Positions 42,674-51,951 of a DNA stretch of 64,000 nucleotides are shown in pieces. How positions within the stretch are numbered: position 1 is the first letter of the stretch; every line of letters begins with the position of its first letter. A program made the translations under genes and the position numbers. The stretch lies in NCBI RefSeq assembly GCF_014201195.1, contig NZ_JACHDS010000001.1, positions 1,240,001-1,304,000 on the forward strand. The letters run 5' to 3'. The DNA comes from Nocardiopsis mwathae. GTDB taxonomy: Bacteria; Actinomycetota; Actinomycetes; Streptosporangiales; Streptosporangiaceae. The notes under the pieces were generated by a model. It had not been told where the DNA came from, did no database searches, and saw only the letters and a list, made by a program, of their open reading frames with translations.

Positions 42674-42725
42674 TCGTGCTGTCGAATCGCTGCCGGGCTG
42701 TACCTAACCTCTGTGGTCAGTACAC

Positions 42726-43139
42726 CTAGGCGAGCGCGTCGAGGTAAGTCCATGCTCCCTCGTGGCGCAGGAAGCGGCTGTCCTCGCGGAGCTCGCCCTC
42801 CCGGCCGGCGTCGTCGTAGACGGCGCGGAAGGAGACGGTGCCCTCGGTGTGGAAGGGGGTGCCGCCGCTTGTCGCGATGACCTCCAGGCGCAGCCAGCGC
42901 ATCCGCGGGTCCAGGTCCAGCCGACGCGGTCGGGTGCCGGGGTGCCAGGACCTCAGCAGGTAGTCGGCGTCGCCGACCGCGAACGCGCTGTAGCGCGACC
43001 GCATCAGCTCCTCGGCGGTCGCGGCGGTCCGCTCGCCGGAGTGCAGCCGACCGCAGCACGCACCGTAGGCCTCCGGGCGGCCGCAGGGGCAGGGCGGTTC
43101 GGCGGAATCGGGGAGTCGGGGAGCGCGCTTCTCGGCCAT
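42726..43139 (-). CDS. YchJ-family (UPF0225) SEC-C motif protein
   Basis: This 137-residue protein begins with a SEC-C zinc motif (CPCGRPEAYGACCGRLH) followed by the family segment TAEELMRSRYSAFAVGDADYLLRSWHPGTRP. It matches the YchJ family in length and content. The SEC-C motif binds zinc, and the family has a cystatin-like NTF2 domain, but no biochemical role is established. The start chosen is ATG 43139, with a run of G upstream, rather than a longer frame. The gene follows the MNIO operon at a distance of 70 bases and is probably separate from it. Confidence 0.88.
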   Translation of the reverse strand: MAEKRAPRLPDSAEPPCPCGRPEAYGACCGRLHSGERTAATAEELMRSRYSAFAVGDADYLLRSWHPGTRPRRLDLDPRMRWLRLEVIATSGGTPFHTEGTVSFRAVYDDAGREGELREDSRFLRHEGAWTYLDALA

Positions 43140-43209
43140 CCCCCCATTCTGCGACAGCCGAGGGGTGCCGGCGCCCCCGCCGACACCCCGGAGGCGCACC
43201 GGTCCGGCG

Positions 43210-44559
43210 CTAGACTCGCGCCTTCGGAATCGCTGGCAGCGGGATCAGCGGTTCCAGCGAGGGCATCTTGTCGATGAGCCACAGGACGCCGTTGTCGCCG
43301 CCGAGACGGGGGAAGTCGGTGATCACGTCCTGGCACATGTCCTTCAGGTGCTCGGTCATGTCCTCGCCCTCGGGGAACTCGTAGTACTCGAACGTCGGCG
43401 CGGCATTGCGGCCCTCGTAGGCCCCCGACGTGATCTTCGTCTGCACCAGCTCCCGGACGCAGCCGAACAGCAGGCCCTGCATGGCCGCGATGAACTTGCG
43501 CTCCAGCCCGTACCGCGGGCTCCGCTTACCCGGCTTCACGTCGTCCCACGGGGTCCGGTAGATCTCGTCGAGCAGCCGCAGGGTGTAGACGTAGGCGGCG
43601 TTGCACAACTCGGCGAGGTCGCGGATGCCGTCCTCCTCCGGGTACGCGGCGATCCTGGGGTCGGTAGGGAGGGGGTGGATGTTGCCGATCGGCTCCCACT
43701 GGTCCGCGATCCGCTTGAACTTGACGTAGTGGGGAAGCTCGAATTCGCCCGGCTGGGGGTCGGCCGGCTTCTTGGGGACGACCTGGCGGTCGTCGTCCAT
43801 CCCCTCGCCCTGCTCCACGATGGTGTTGATCGCGTCGAGCGCCGTTTTGAGGTTGTGCACGACGATCGGCGACCCGCCCCCGCCCTCGTTCCAGTAGGTC
43901 TCCACGTACTGCAGTTCGGGCTTGTTGTTCTTGAACAGGTCGTTCATCCAGGTGGCGTCGAACCGGAACCTCTTCTCCGGGGCGACCTCCGTGCCGAACT
44001 CCGCGCCGATGTCGGTGTCGAGGATCCCGGACAGGCGGATGAACCCGTCGTAGATCGCCCGGTAGAACTGGCCGAGCGAGTCGTAGTTCTTCGACTGCGG
44101 AGGCGACCCCTTCTTCGCCGGCTGCTCGAACTTCATGAACACGTCCTTGACCAGCTTCGGGGTGAGCGGTGCCAGGTGAAGTTTCAGCGGGTCCTCGGGG
44201 TTGCGGTGCAGCATGTCGCACGGATAGGCGGGGATGAACCCCGGGTCGCTGAACTGGATGCGGTCGCCGTATCCGATGGAGATGATCAGGTTCCGGGTGA
44301 GCGCCAGGTGCAGCATCTCCTCGATGACGACGCTCTTGATGAGTCGGAACGCGCCGACCCCCGCAGCCCACCGCGAGGAGTTCTGGGTCTGGATGGAGTA
44401 GCCGGCGTACAGGTACATCGGGATCGACTGCATCTCCACCCGTGAGGCGTCGTAGAGGTGCGAGAACAGCTCCTCCACCGTCTCGATGTCCTTACTGGCG
44501 TCGGGCGTGGTGTACACGGCCTCGGTGCTCTGGGTGCTCTGGGTGCTCTGGGTGCTCAT
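43210..44559 (-). CDS. VioB-like ferritin-fold protein of the MNIO operon
   Basis: This 449-residue protein matches the ferritin-like domain found in VioB/RebD iminophenylpyruvate dimer synthases. The diiron-type helices show VEELFSHLYDASRVEMQSIPMYLYAGYSIQ and later IKSVVIEEMLHLALTRNLI, with an ExxH pair. The remaining two thirds are mixed. VioB proteins are much longer and partner with an indole imine oxidase that is absent here. Its N terminus carries a repeated STQ from a 9-base tandem repeat. It is the last gene of the operon with the Cys-rich protein, DUF692 and DUF2063 genes, and may act on or store the iron used there. The role is inferred. Confidence 0.8.
   Translation of the reverse strand: MSTQSTQSTQSTEAVYTTPDASKDIETVEELFSHLYDASRVEMQSIPMYLYAGYSIQTQNSSRWAAGVGAFRLIKSVVIEEMLHLALTRNLIISIGYGDRIQFSDPGFIPAYPCDMLHRNPEDPLKLHLAPLTPKLVKDVFMKFEQPAKKGSPPQSKNYDSLGQFYRAIYDGFIRLSGILDTDIGAEFGTEVAPEKRFRFDATWMNDLFKNNKPELQYVETYWNEGGGGSPIVVHNLKTALDAINTIVEQGEGMDDDRQVVPKKPADPQPGEFELPHYVKFKRIADQWEPIGNIHPLPTDPRIAAYPEEDGIRDLAELCNAAYVYTLRLLDEIYRTPWDDVKPGKRSPRYGLERKFIAAMQGLLFGCVRELVQTKITSGAYEGRNAAPTFEYYEFPEGEDMTEHLKDMCQDVITDFPRLGGDNGVLWLIDKMPSLEPLIPLPAIPKARV
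44524..44557. repeat. 9-bp tandem repeat at the ferritin-fold gene start
   Basis: Three full copies and a partial fourth of ggtgctctg (plus strand) encode the Ser-Thr-Gln repeats right after the start codon of the ferritin-fold protein. The unit is in frame, so slippage would lengthen or shorten the tail without a frameshift. Confidence 0.85.
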
Positions 44560-44578
44560 GGTGTCGGGTTCCTTCTTC

Positions 44579-45454
44579 TCAGGTCCGGCCCGCCGTCGGC
44601 GGAGCAGGTGTACAGGCGCTGAACAGTCGTCGTTCCATCCACCGGCGCACGGCCGCGTCGGCCCGGGCGGTCGGCAGGCCGGACCCGGCCGCCGCCTCGC
44701 CCACCGCCGTCCCCGCGGCCAGGCGGGAGAGCAGGTCGAACTCGCGCGCGCCGATCTCGGTCGCGCAGACGGTGAAGTCGATCCGGGACAGGGAGAGGTG
44801 CACGGGCCGACGTGGTGGGAGGGGCGGGTCCTCGCCCCGGCGGAGCGCGGCCGCGAGCGCGTGTACCGGTGCCCCGGCTCGTATCAGCCGCAGGCACGGC
44901 GCGGCCGTGAGCCCGGTCGCCGCCCACTGCGGGAGCGCGGGGTCCGGGAGGGAGTCGGACGCGGGGTAGTCCCGGTTCTCGGGGCCGGGCGCCGTGTAGG
45001 CGTCGGCGAAGGCGCGTTCGAAGCGGGCGACGTCGATCAGTGTGTCGATCCATGCGTCGTCGCCGTCCGGTTCCGCCTCCGGCCGCGTCTCGCGCAGGAA
45101 GTCGGCGAACTCCGCGCCGAGCGCGTGCAGGGTGTGGCTGCGGGATGGCCGCCCGCGCAGGTACTCCATGGCGAAGGCGTCGAAGACCTCGTCGCCGAGC
45201 AACCGGTGCAGCACCGGGTAGTGCGCCCGCATGCACTCCACCAGCCGCGCGCGGTAGCCCTGCTGGTAGATGGCGAGGCGGTACCGTGCGGTCAGGGTGG
45301 CCGAAGCCGTCACGTACCGCGATACGGCGTCGGCGGCCGCGGTGTCGGCCCCCGGGGCGTCCGCACCGGTGCCGGGATGGCCGTGTGCCGCGCCGGGATC
45401 CAGGATCGCCGCCTGCAGCCACGCCTGCGTCCGGCGCAGGGCGTCATCGGGCAT
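44579..45454 (-). CDS. DUF2063-family partner of the MNIO enzyme
   Basis: This 291-residue protein has the N-terminal DUF2063 domain: [49 protein letters not shown] is typical in spacing and residues. Such proteins are recognition partners of DUF692/MNIO enzymes (BufC- or MbnC-like) and are thought to bind and present the substrate peptide. The C-terminal 120 residues are more variable. It starts 11 bases before the end of the MNIO gene, so they are translated together. No metal motif is expected. Confidence 0.88.
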   Translation of the reverse strand: MPDDALRRTQAWLQAAILDPGAAHGHPGTGADAPGADTAAADAVSRYVTASATLTARYRLAIYQQGYRARLVECMRAHYPVLHRLLGDEVFDAFAMEYLRGRPSRSHTLHALGAEFADFLRETRPEAEPDGDDAWIDTLIDVARFERAFADAYTAPGPENRDYPASDSLPDPALPQWAATGLTAAPCLRLIRAGAPVHALAAALRRGEDPPLPPRRPVHLSLSRIDFTVCATEIGAREFDLLSRLAAGTAVGEAAAGSGLPTARADAAVRRWMERRLFSACTPAPPTAGRT

Positions 45455-46301
45455 GGCCGTGGACCGCTCCCGTCCGCCCGGCGGCCAGCGTGCGGGCCCG
45501 GCAGAGCTCGTCGAGGAGGTCCGGGAACGGGGGGATGCGGTCGTCCCACTCCAGCAGCGTCGATACCGGGCCCATCCGCTCCAGCGCGCCGCGGTACAGC
45601 TCCCACACCCGGTCGGCGACGGGCCGGTCGTGGGTGTCGATCACGTGGGTCTCCCGGTCGGTGTGCCCGGCCAGGTGGATCTGCACCACGCGGTCCGGCG
45701 GCACCGCGCCCAGGTAGGTGTCCGGGTCGAAGCCGTGGTTGCGGGCGGAGACGTAGACGTTGTTGACGTCCAGCAGCAGTCCGCAGTCGGCGTCCTCGGC
45801 CATCCGGGCCAGGAACTCCCATTCCGTGAGGGTCGACGCCGTGTATTCGAGGTAGCTGCTCGGGTTCTCCAGGACCAGCGGCCGCTCCAGCACGTCCTGG
45901 GCGACGCGGATCCGCTCGACCACGTGTCGCAGCGACCGTTCGGTGAACGGCATGGGCAGCAGGTCGTGGGTGTTGATGCCGAGCACCCCGGTCCAGCACA
46001 GGTGGTCCGACACCCACGCCGCCCCGCACCGGTCGGCCAGGTGTCGGACTCGGCGCAGGTAGCCGAGGTCCAACGGGTCGCTGCTGCCGATCGACATCGA
46101 CACCCCGTGCATCACCACGGGGTAGGCCTCGGCGACCCGGTCGAGGACGTGCCCTGGAAAGCCGTCCACGTCCAGGAAGTTCTCGGTGATCACCTCGAAG
46201 AAGTCCACCGGCGGCCGGTGGGTCAGCACATGGGAGTAGTGGGGCGCCCGCAGCCCGACCCCGAACCCGAGGTAGGGGAGGCCGAGCCGGGCCGGCGGCA
46301 T
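45444..46301 (-). CDS. MNIO (DUF692) multinuclear non-heme iron oxidase
   Basis: This 285-residue TIM-barrel enzyme belongs to the MbnB/BufB family, which uses two or three iron ions to oxidise cysteines of RiPP precursors. Conserved parts are [84 protein letters not shown] and the late DTHDRPV; they supply His, Asp and Glu iron ligands. The ATG at 46301 overlaps the stop of the Cys-rich gene by one base. All expected ligand segments are present, so it should be active. The product chemistry cannot be read from sequence. Confidence 0.92.
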   Translation of the reverse strand: MPPARLGLPYLGFGVGLRAPHYSHVLTHRPPVDFFEVITENFLDVDGFPGHVLDRVAEAYPVVMHGVSMSIGSSDPLDLGYLRRVRHLADRCGAAWVSDHLCWTGVLGINTHDLLPMPFTERSLRHVVERIRVAQDVLERPLVLENPSSYLEYTASTLTEWEFLARMAEDADCGLLLDVNNVYVSARNHGFDPDTYLGAVPPDRVVQIHLAGHTDRETHVIDTHDRPVADRVWELYRGALERMGPVSTLLEWDDRIPPFPDLLDELCRARTLAAGRTGAVHGHAR

Positions 46302-46966
46302 CAGGCGCCACCCTCGAAGAACGGGAGCTCGGACACGGTCACCCGGCGGTCGGCGTCGGCCGCCTTCTCCAGCTTCTTGCGCTCCTTGCGGATCGGCTCC
46401 AATATGTTGCGCACGCGTTCCTCGTAGGCCGGGACCCAATCGTCGGGGCAGCCCTCACCGGGGGACGGATCGAAGGGGCGGCCGGCGTTCCACATCCGCT
46501 GCTCGAAGCGCTTGCGGGCCAGCTTCCACACGCCGGTCCCCTTGAACGGTCCGGCGGAGGCCACGCGGCTCTCGTTGATGGGGGAGGCGCAGCTGCCGTT
46601 CTCAGAGCAGGACTGCTCGCCGGGGATGGACTGCTCGTACTCCGCTCCCGCATAGCCGCAGCCGCCCTGGCCGCGGCAGTGGTTGTCGGCGTGGCAGACG
46701 TGCTGCACGGTCGCGCAGGTGCAGGTCCCCGCCATGGGGGTCTTCTTCTCGCTGCCCTCCGTGTCGTGCCCCCGGCACGCGTTGAGTCCCATACACACGT
46801 GGAGTTCGCGCACCTGCCCCTGCTGGACGGTCGGACGCGGTCCGCCCGCCTCGTGGTGGCTCTCCCGGTTCTCGAAGCCGAGGGTGCCGCCCTCGACGAT
46901 CAGTCGCTGTAGCTCCGTCTTGGTCATTCTGGGACGGCCGTTGCCGTTGCCCGATCGTGCGTTCAC
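46301..46966 (-). CDS. Cysteine-rich protein, candidate MNIO substrate
   Basis: This 221-residue protein has ten cysteines, nine of them between residues 58 and 126. Three C-x5-C units stand out: CMGLNAC (58-64), CHADNHC (91-97) and CSENGSC (120-126), the first two followed by Arg-Gly. TCTC lies at 81-84. The last 60 residues are charged, helical and nearly Cys-free. GTG at 46966 is chosen, with GAGGAAAG upstream; a later ATG at 46927 has no ribosome site. Coupling to the MNIO gene (TGATG) strongly suggests it is the modified substrate, perhaps a metal-binding protein. It is larger than usual precursors and has no signal peptide. Confidence 0.8.
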   Translation of the reverse strand: MNARSGNGNGRPRMTKTELQRLIVEGGTLGFENRESHHEAGGPRPTVQQGQVRELHVCMGLNACRGHDTEGSEKKTPMAGTCTCATVQHVCHADNHCRGQGGCGYAGAEYEQSIPGEQSCSENGSCASPINESRVASAGPFKGTGVWKLARKRFEQRMWNAGRPFDPSPGEGCPDDWVPAYEERVRNILEPIRKERKKLEKAADADRRVTVSELPFFEGGA

Positions 46967-47242
46967 GGCGACTCGCTTTCCTCGTCGAGGCGATGGGACC
47001 GGAGGCTCGGTCGGCCCGGCCCAGGGCCGACCGACCACCGGACGTTACATTCCGCGTCCATTTATTCACTAAACGTAATTTTGGCGGTGTGGGGCGATGC
47101 GCGGCCGGAACCCCGGTGCCCTCGGGGAAGTCGAGGTCGGGAGCCGGGCCGCGGCGCGGACGTGATCTACGGTGTGTCCGCGGACCGGTGATCCACGGTG
47201 AGCCGTGGGTAATCCTCGGTAAAAAGCGGGTAATGCGTCAGG

Positions 47243-48037
47243 ATGGCTATTCGTTCGTTGGGACGCATCGAGTGGTACGGCGAGAGGCGGGGCGAGAGGC
47301 GCGCGAGGCGCGTGGCACGGGCGGTGGCGGTGGGCCTCTCGGCCGTGGTCGCGCTCCCGGTCGGGGGTGCGGCCGCCCACGCGGGGGCGGCGCCGGGTGC
47401 TTCGGCCCCCGCGCTGTCGGCCCCCGAATTCCGGATGTTCTCCTCGGAGCTGCGCATCGGCGATTCCGGAGCCGAGGTCGAGCGCCTCCAGCAACGGCTG
47501 ATCGATCTCGGCTACTGGCTGGACGCCGCCGACGGCGAGTTCGGCGGCCACACGCTGCACGCCGTCTGGGCGCTGCAGAAGGCGGCCGGGATCGACCGCG
47601 ACGGGATCGTCGGCCCGGTGACCCGCAAGGCGCTCGACGACGGTGTGCGGCCCCGCGCGCAGAGCACGTCGGGCGACGTCGTGGAGATCGACCTGGAGCG
47701 CCAGCTCCTGCTCGTGGTCTCCGACGGGGAGGTGGAGAAGATCTTCACCACCTCCACCGGCTCGGGGAAGACCTATGAGTCGCAGGGTGAGGAGCGCGTC
47801 GCGGTGACCCCGAAGGGGCGGTACACCGTCTTCCGGGACGTGGACGCGTGGGACCCGGGCCCGCTGGGCTCGCTCTACCGGCCCAAGTACTTCAACCGCG
47901 GCATCGCCATCCACGGCTACACCTCCGTGCCGCCCCACCCCGCGTCCCACGGGTGCGCGCGGGTCAGTGTCAAGGCGATGGACTGGCTGTGGAGCAGCGG
48001 GCGGCTCGACATCCACAGCACCGTGCTCGTGTGGTGA
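47243..48037 (+). CDS. L,D-transpeptidase with peptidoglycan-binding domain
   Basis: This 264-residue envelope protein has a signal sequence (ARAVAVGLSAVVALPVGGAAAHA), a PG_binding_1 domain (LRIGDSGAEVERLQQRLIDLGYW, then FGGHTLHAVWALQKAAGI) and a YkuD catalytic domain with IHGYTSVPPHPASHGCARVS, holding the active cysteine in SHGCAR. It forms 3-3 cross-links in peptidoglycan or attaches proteins to it. ATG at 47243 has only a weak ribosome site (cagg). It is divergent from the MNIO operon across 276 bases and appears monocistronic. Confidence 0.92.
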   Translation: MAIRSLGRIEWYGERRGERRARRVARAVAVGLSAVVALPVGGAAAHAGAAPGASAPALSAPEFRMFSSELRIGDSGAEVERLQQRLIDLGYWLDAADGEFGGHTLHAVWALQKAAGIDRDGIVGPVTRKALDDGVRPRAQSTSGDVVEIDLERQLLLVVSDGEVEKIFTTSTGSGKTYESQGEERVAVTPKGRYTVFRDVDAWDPGPLGSLYRPKYFNRGIAIHGYTSVPPHPASHGCARVSVKAMDWLWSSGRLDIHSTVLVW

Positions 48038-48703
48038 GCCGTGACCCGGGACGCAGAGAAGATGTAGCGGGATTGGCGGGGCATACCCGATCGACCCCGG
48101 CGACGCCGTCGGCCACTCGGCCGGCGGCGTCGCCGCTGCGGTGGCCGTTTCCGAGCCTGAATCGACGCCGATTGGTTCGACCTGTTCCGTGGCATATGTT
48201 GGCTATTGTCTGGGTTCTTGTGGCATTTTGATTTGTGGACTTCCGGTATCGGGGATATGTGGATCTCGAATTCGTGTTTCGGATGTTCCGCCATCCGATG
48301 TGCCGACTCCGTGGGGTTCGGTGATCCGCCGGATTCGATGCAGGCCGAAATCCCGATGTTCTTGCATATTCGCAGGTGGTGAGCGGGCAGACCGCAGCGG
48401 TATTTCTCAGGTCGCTGACCGCATCCACGCGCATGCCGCTCCCGCCGGAAAAGGCGGGTGATTGCCCCGTTGCCCACTGCATGTGCACGAGTGCGTCGGG
48501 TACGACGACGTCGGTCCCGAGAAGCCCCAGGAATCCACGGAAGTCGCCATCCGCTCGATCCCCCTCGGCGGCGCGCCACCGGCGCGGAAGGAACCCCGCC
48601 CGGAAAAGGCGCGTTCCCCGCGGACGTTCGAACGGTGGGTGCGATCCGGCGGCCACGCAGTGGAAAACCCCTGTCGACCCCAAGGAAAGTGGTGGTGCGC
48701 ACT
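48038..48703. other. Long intergenic region before the encapsulin genes
   Basis: This 666-base region has no gene I can support. Bases about 48160-48420 are clearly richer in A and T than the rest of the window. A hairpin cccgcc-ggaaaa-ggcggg lies at 48441-48458, and the remainder to the encapsulin start is GC-rich. It should contain the encapsulin promoter and perhaps a structured 5' leader. Confidence 0.55.
48441..48458 (+). terminator. Hairpin in the encapsulin leader region
   Basis: The arms cccgcc (48441-48446) and ggcggg (48453-48458) enclose ggaaaa. It could end the upstream transcript or be part of a structured leader about 245 bases before the encapsulin start. Confidence 0.4.
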
Positions 48704-50122
48704 ATGACGGAGCAGACCGAGGCCGGTAACGGAACCGACCCCAATGCGACCCCGCTGAGCCTGGGCACCGCGGCGGCGCGGAACCTCGCCACGACGACCA
48801 AGACCCCGCCGCAGATGCAGGGGATCACCTCCCGCTGGCTGCTGCGCATTCTGCCGTGGGTGCAGGCGTCGGGCGGCGCCTACCGGGTCAACCGCCGCCT
48901 CTCCTACGTCGTCGGCGACGGGCGGGTCACCTTCACCAACGTCGGTACCGACGTCCGCGTCATCCCCGCCGAGCTCGCCGAGCTGCCGCTGCTGCGCGAC
49001 TTCGACGACGAGGGGGCACTCGGCGCACTCGCCGAGCGCTTCACCCAGCGGCAGTACGAGGCCGGGCAGGTGCTCGTCGAGGCCGGGGCGCCCGCCGACC
49101 GCGTCTACCTGATCGCCCACGGCAAGGTGGACCGGTTCGCCGAGGGGGAGTACGACGAGCAGACCCTGCTCGACGTCCTCGTCGACGGCGACCACTTCGG
49201 CGACGATGCGCTGGTCGACGCCGAGTCGACCTGGGACACCACGGTCAAGGCCGTCACCCGCTGCACCGTCCTCACCCTGGAGCGCTCCGAGTTCCAGCAG
49301 GTCCTGGACGCGTCCGAGGCCCTACGGGCGCAGGTCGACCGCAACCGCTCAGAGGAGGAGGCCCACGACGCCAACGAGTACGGCGAGGCCGCCGTCGACC
49401 TCGCTTCGGGCCACGCCGGAGAGCCCGACCTGCCCGGCACCTTCGTCGACTACGAGATGTCCCCCCGCGAGTACGAGCTGAGCGTGGCACAGACCGTGCT
49501 GCGCATCCACACCCGCGTCGCCGACCTCTACAACCAGCCGATGAACCAGGTCGAGCAGCAGCTGCGCCTCACCATCCAGGCACTGCGCGAGCGCCAGGAG
49601 CACGAGCTGGTCAACAACCCCGAGTTCGGCCTGCTGCACAACGCCGACCTGCGGCAGCGCATCCCCACCCGCACCGGCCCGCCCACCCCCGACGACCTCG
49701 ATGAACTGCTGGCCCTGGTGTGGAAGGAACCGGACTACCTGCTGGCCCACCCGCGCACCATCGCCGCCTTCGGCCGCGAGTGCAGCCACCGCGGCATCTA
49801 CCCGCAGAGCATCGACATGAACGGCCACAAGGTGCCGGCCTGGCGCGGCATCCCCATGCTGCCCTGCAACAAGATCCCGGTCTCCCAGACGCGCACATCC
49901 TCCATCCTGCTGATGCGCACCGGCGAGGACCGCCAGGGCGTCATCGGCCTGCACCAGACCGGCATCCCCGACGAGTACGAGCCCGGCCTGTCGGTGCGGT
50001 TCATGGGCATCAACGAGAAGGCCGTCATCTCCTACCTCGTCAGCACCTACTACTCCGCGGCCGTCCTGGTCCCCGATGCCCTCGGAGTCCTGGAGAACGT
50101 CGAGATCGGCCGCGAGGGGTAG
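48704..50122 (+). CDS. Family 2B encapsulin shell protein with cNMP-binding domain, copy A
   Basis: This 472-residue protein has the family 2B layout: the N-terminal arm [20 protein letters not shown], a HK97-type fold, and an inserted cyclic-nucleotide-binding-like domain at about residues 95-215 ([35 protein letters not shown]). The HK97 part resumes at [20 protein letters not shown] and ends [21 protein letters not shown]. Such proteins (EshA-like) assemble into hollow nanocompartments around cargo enzymes. ATG at 48704 is used, though GTG at 48695 sits better behind AAGGAAA. The second shell copy and the cargo gene follow. Ligand binding by the inserted domain is unproven. Confidence 0.92.
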   Translation: MTEQTEAGNGTDPNATPLSLGTAAARNLATTTKTPPQMQGITSRWLLRILPWVQASGGAYRVNRRLSYVVGDGRVTFTNVGTDVRVIPAELAELPLLRDFDDEGALGALAERFTQRQYEAGQVLVEAGAPADRVYLIAHGKVDRFAEGEYDEQTLLDVLVDGDHFGDDALVDAESTWDTTVKAVTRCTVLTLERSEFQQVLDASEALRAQVDRNRSEEEAHDANEYGEAAVDLASGHAGEPDLPGTFVDYEMSPREYELSVAQTVLRIHTRVADLYNQPMNQVEQQLRLTIQALRERQEHELVNNPEFGLLHNADLRQRIPTRTGPPTPDDLDELLALVWKEPDYLLAHPRTIAAFGRECSHRGIYPQSIDMNGHKVPAWRGIPMLPCNKIPVSQTRTSSILLMRTGEDRQGVIGLHQTGIPDEYEPGLSVRFMGINEKAVISYLVSTYYSAAVLVPDALGVLENVEIGREG

Positions 50123-50269
50123 GAACCGCACCCTGCCCGCGCGCGGGCGCCCCGGCCGTGCCCCTGCCTGGGCGCCCGACGACCCGCGCGTCCCCTCCGC
50201 TCGGTGGGCGGCACCGAGCGCGGACGGCTTCACCACCGACATCGACCACCAAGGAGAGGCGGTAATCAC

Positions 50270-50563
50270 GTGAACCCTCCCCCAGCCGAAGCAAGGGGAT
50301 TCCTGGCTCAGGAGGCCCCGCAGGTCGGCGGCCGGCAAGGTCGTACTCCCTCGGCACCGGACGGGTTGGAACCGGCCCGGGGCCGGGAAGCGAGTCCGAG
50401 AAGGTGCACGCGCCCGGTTCTCGCCCAGCACAGCGCTGAGGCCTTCCGAGCATGTGAGCGGCGTCTCGCCCTTGGGGCGCAACCCCGCTCCCTGTCCGGC
50501 TCCGCAGGAGTTCGATTCCTCTCCGGCCCGAAGGCCGGCGCATCCTCGAAGGAGATTCGGTGA
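50270..50563 (+). CDS. Possible small protein between the two encapsulin genes
   Basis: An open frame of 97 codons runs from a GTG (AAGGAG 13 bases upstream) to a TGA that overlaps the GTG start of the second shell gene (GTGA). The overlap would suit translational coupling, but the protein is rich in Pro, Arg, Ala and Gly with no family I recognise. It could be a spacer or an untranslated leader. The end of the region, about 50505-50535, has a tRNA T-arm-like gagttcgattc. I treat it as uncertain. Confidence 0.3.
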   Translation: MNPPPAEARGFLAQEAPQVGGRQGRTPSAPDGLEPARGREASPRRCTRPVLAQHSAEAFRACERRLALGAQPRSLSGSAGVRFLSGPKAGASSKEIR

Positions 50564-51951
50564 CGCGGTCGGGTGACGAAGGTGAGCAGGGCCGACTGAG
50601 CCTGAGTACGGCAGCGGCGCGGAATCTCGCGACCACGACCAAGACCCCGCCGCAGATGCAGGGGATCACCCCCCGCTGGCTGCAGCGCGTCCTGCCGTGG
50701 GTCCGGACGCAGGCCGGGACCTACAGGGTGAACCGCCGGCTGACCCACACGCTGGGCGACGGGCGGGTGGAGTTCGTCATCACCGGGACGGACGTCCGCG
50801 TCATCCCGCGCGAGCTCGGCGAGCTCTCCGCCCTGCGCGGGTATGACGACGACGCCGGCCTGGGCGCGCTCGCCGACCGGTTCGTGCAGCGCCGGTACGC
50901 GCCCGGCGAGGTGATCGTCACCCCCGGTGAGCCGATGGACCGCCTCGTCCTCATCGTCCACGGCCGGGTGAACCGGGTCAGGGCGGGGGAGTACGACGAG
51001 GAGGCGCTGCTCGACGTCCTCGTCGACGGCGACCACTTCGGCGCCGACACGCTGGTCGGGGAAGCGCCCGTGTGGGCGGACACCTACCGGGCGGTCAACC
51101 GGTGCACCGTGCTCACCCTGTGGCGTACGGAGTTCCAGGAGGTGCTGGACCGGTCCGAGACCCTGCGCGCGCACCTCGCCCAGGTGCGGTCCGCCCCCGA
51201 GCGCCCGCACAACCGCTGGGGCGAGGCCGAGATCGAGCTGGCCTCCGGGCACAGCGGCGAGCCCGAGCTCCCCGGCACCTTCGTCGACTACGAGATGTCG
51301 CCGCGCGAGTACGAACTGGGCGTCGCGCAGACGGTGCTGCGGGTGCACACCCGGGTCGTCGACCTCTACAACGACCCGATGGACCAGCTGCACCAGCAGC
51401 TGCGCCTCACCGTCGAGGCGCTCCACGAACGCCGCGAACACGACCTGTTCAACGATCCCGAGTTCGGCCTGCTGCACAACGCCGACCTGCGGCAGCGCAT
51501 CCCCACCCGAACCGGCCCGCCCACCCCCGACGACCTCGACGAACTCGTCTCGCGGCGCCGCAAGACCCGCTGCATCCTGGCCCACCCACGTGCCATCGCC
51601 GCGTTCGGCCGGGAGTGCAGCCGCCGCGGCGTCTACCCCGAGACCACCCTGCTGGGCACCGACGCCGTCACCACCTGGCGGGGCATCCCCATGCTGCCCT
51701 GCGACAAGATCCCGGTCTCGGCGTCCGGGTGCACCTCCATCCTGGCGATGCGCACGGGCGAGGAGGACGAGGGCGTGGTCGGCCTGCACCAGACCGGGCT
51801 CCCCGACGAGTGCGAACCGGGCGTCTCGGTGCGGTTCATGGGCATCAGCGAGAAGGCGATCATCTCCTATCTGGTCAGCACCTACTATTCGGCGGCGATC
51901 CTGGTCCCCGACGCGCTCGGGGTCCTGGAGAACGTCGAGATCGGACGCTGA
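50560..51951 (+). CDS. Family 2B encapsulin shell protein with cNMP-binding domain, copy B
   Basis: This 463-residue second shell protein follows copy A throughout: [20 protein letters not shown], the inserted cNMP-like domain ([32 protein letters not shown]) and the HK97 end [21 protein letters not shown]. The two differ most in the inserted domain and the spacer after it ([10 protein letters not shown] here versus [11 protein letters not shown]). GTG at 50560 has GAAGGAG just upstream. Two shell genes side by side suggest a mixed two-component shell. Its stop abuts the cargo gene start. Confidence 0.92.
   Translation: MTRSGDEGEQGRLSLSTAAARNLATTTKTPPQMQGITPRWLQRVLPWVRTQAGTYRVNRRLTHTLGDGRVEFVITGTDVRVIPRELGELSALRGYDDDAGLGALADRFVQRRYAPGEVIVTPGEPMDRLVLIVHGRVNRVRAGEYDEEALLDVLVDGDHFGADTLVGEAPVWADTYRAVNRCTVLTLWRTEFQEVLDRSETLRAHLAQVRSAPERPHNRWGEAEIELASGHSGEPELPGTFVDYEMSPREYELGVAQTVLRVHTRVVDLYNDPMDQLHQQLRLTVEALHERREHDLFNDPEFGLLHNADLRQRIPTRTGPPTPDDLDELVSRRRKTRCILAHPRAIAAFGRECSRRGVYPETTLLGTDAVTTWRGIPMLPCDKIPVSASGCTSILAMRTGEEDEGVVGLHQTGLPDECEPGVSVRFMGISEKAIISYLVSTYYSAAILVPDALGVLENVEIGR

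Noticed and set aside
50500-50540. Possible tRNA between the encapsulin genes
   Set aside because: Only a T-arm-like segment with one mismatch in the stem is seen; no matching acceptor, D arm or anticodon arm lies at the right distance.
48704-51951. The two shell proteins as Crp-type transcription factors
   Set aside because: They contain a cyclic-nucleotide-binding-like domain, but no helix-turn-helix follows and the rest matches the HK97-type family 2B encapsulin fold.
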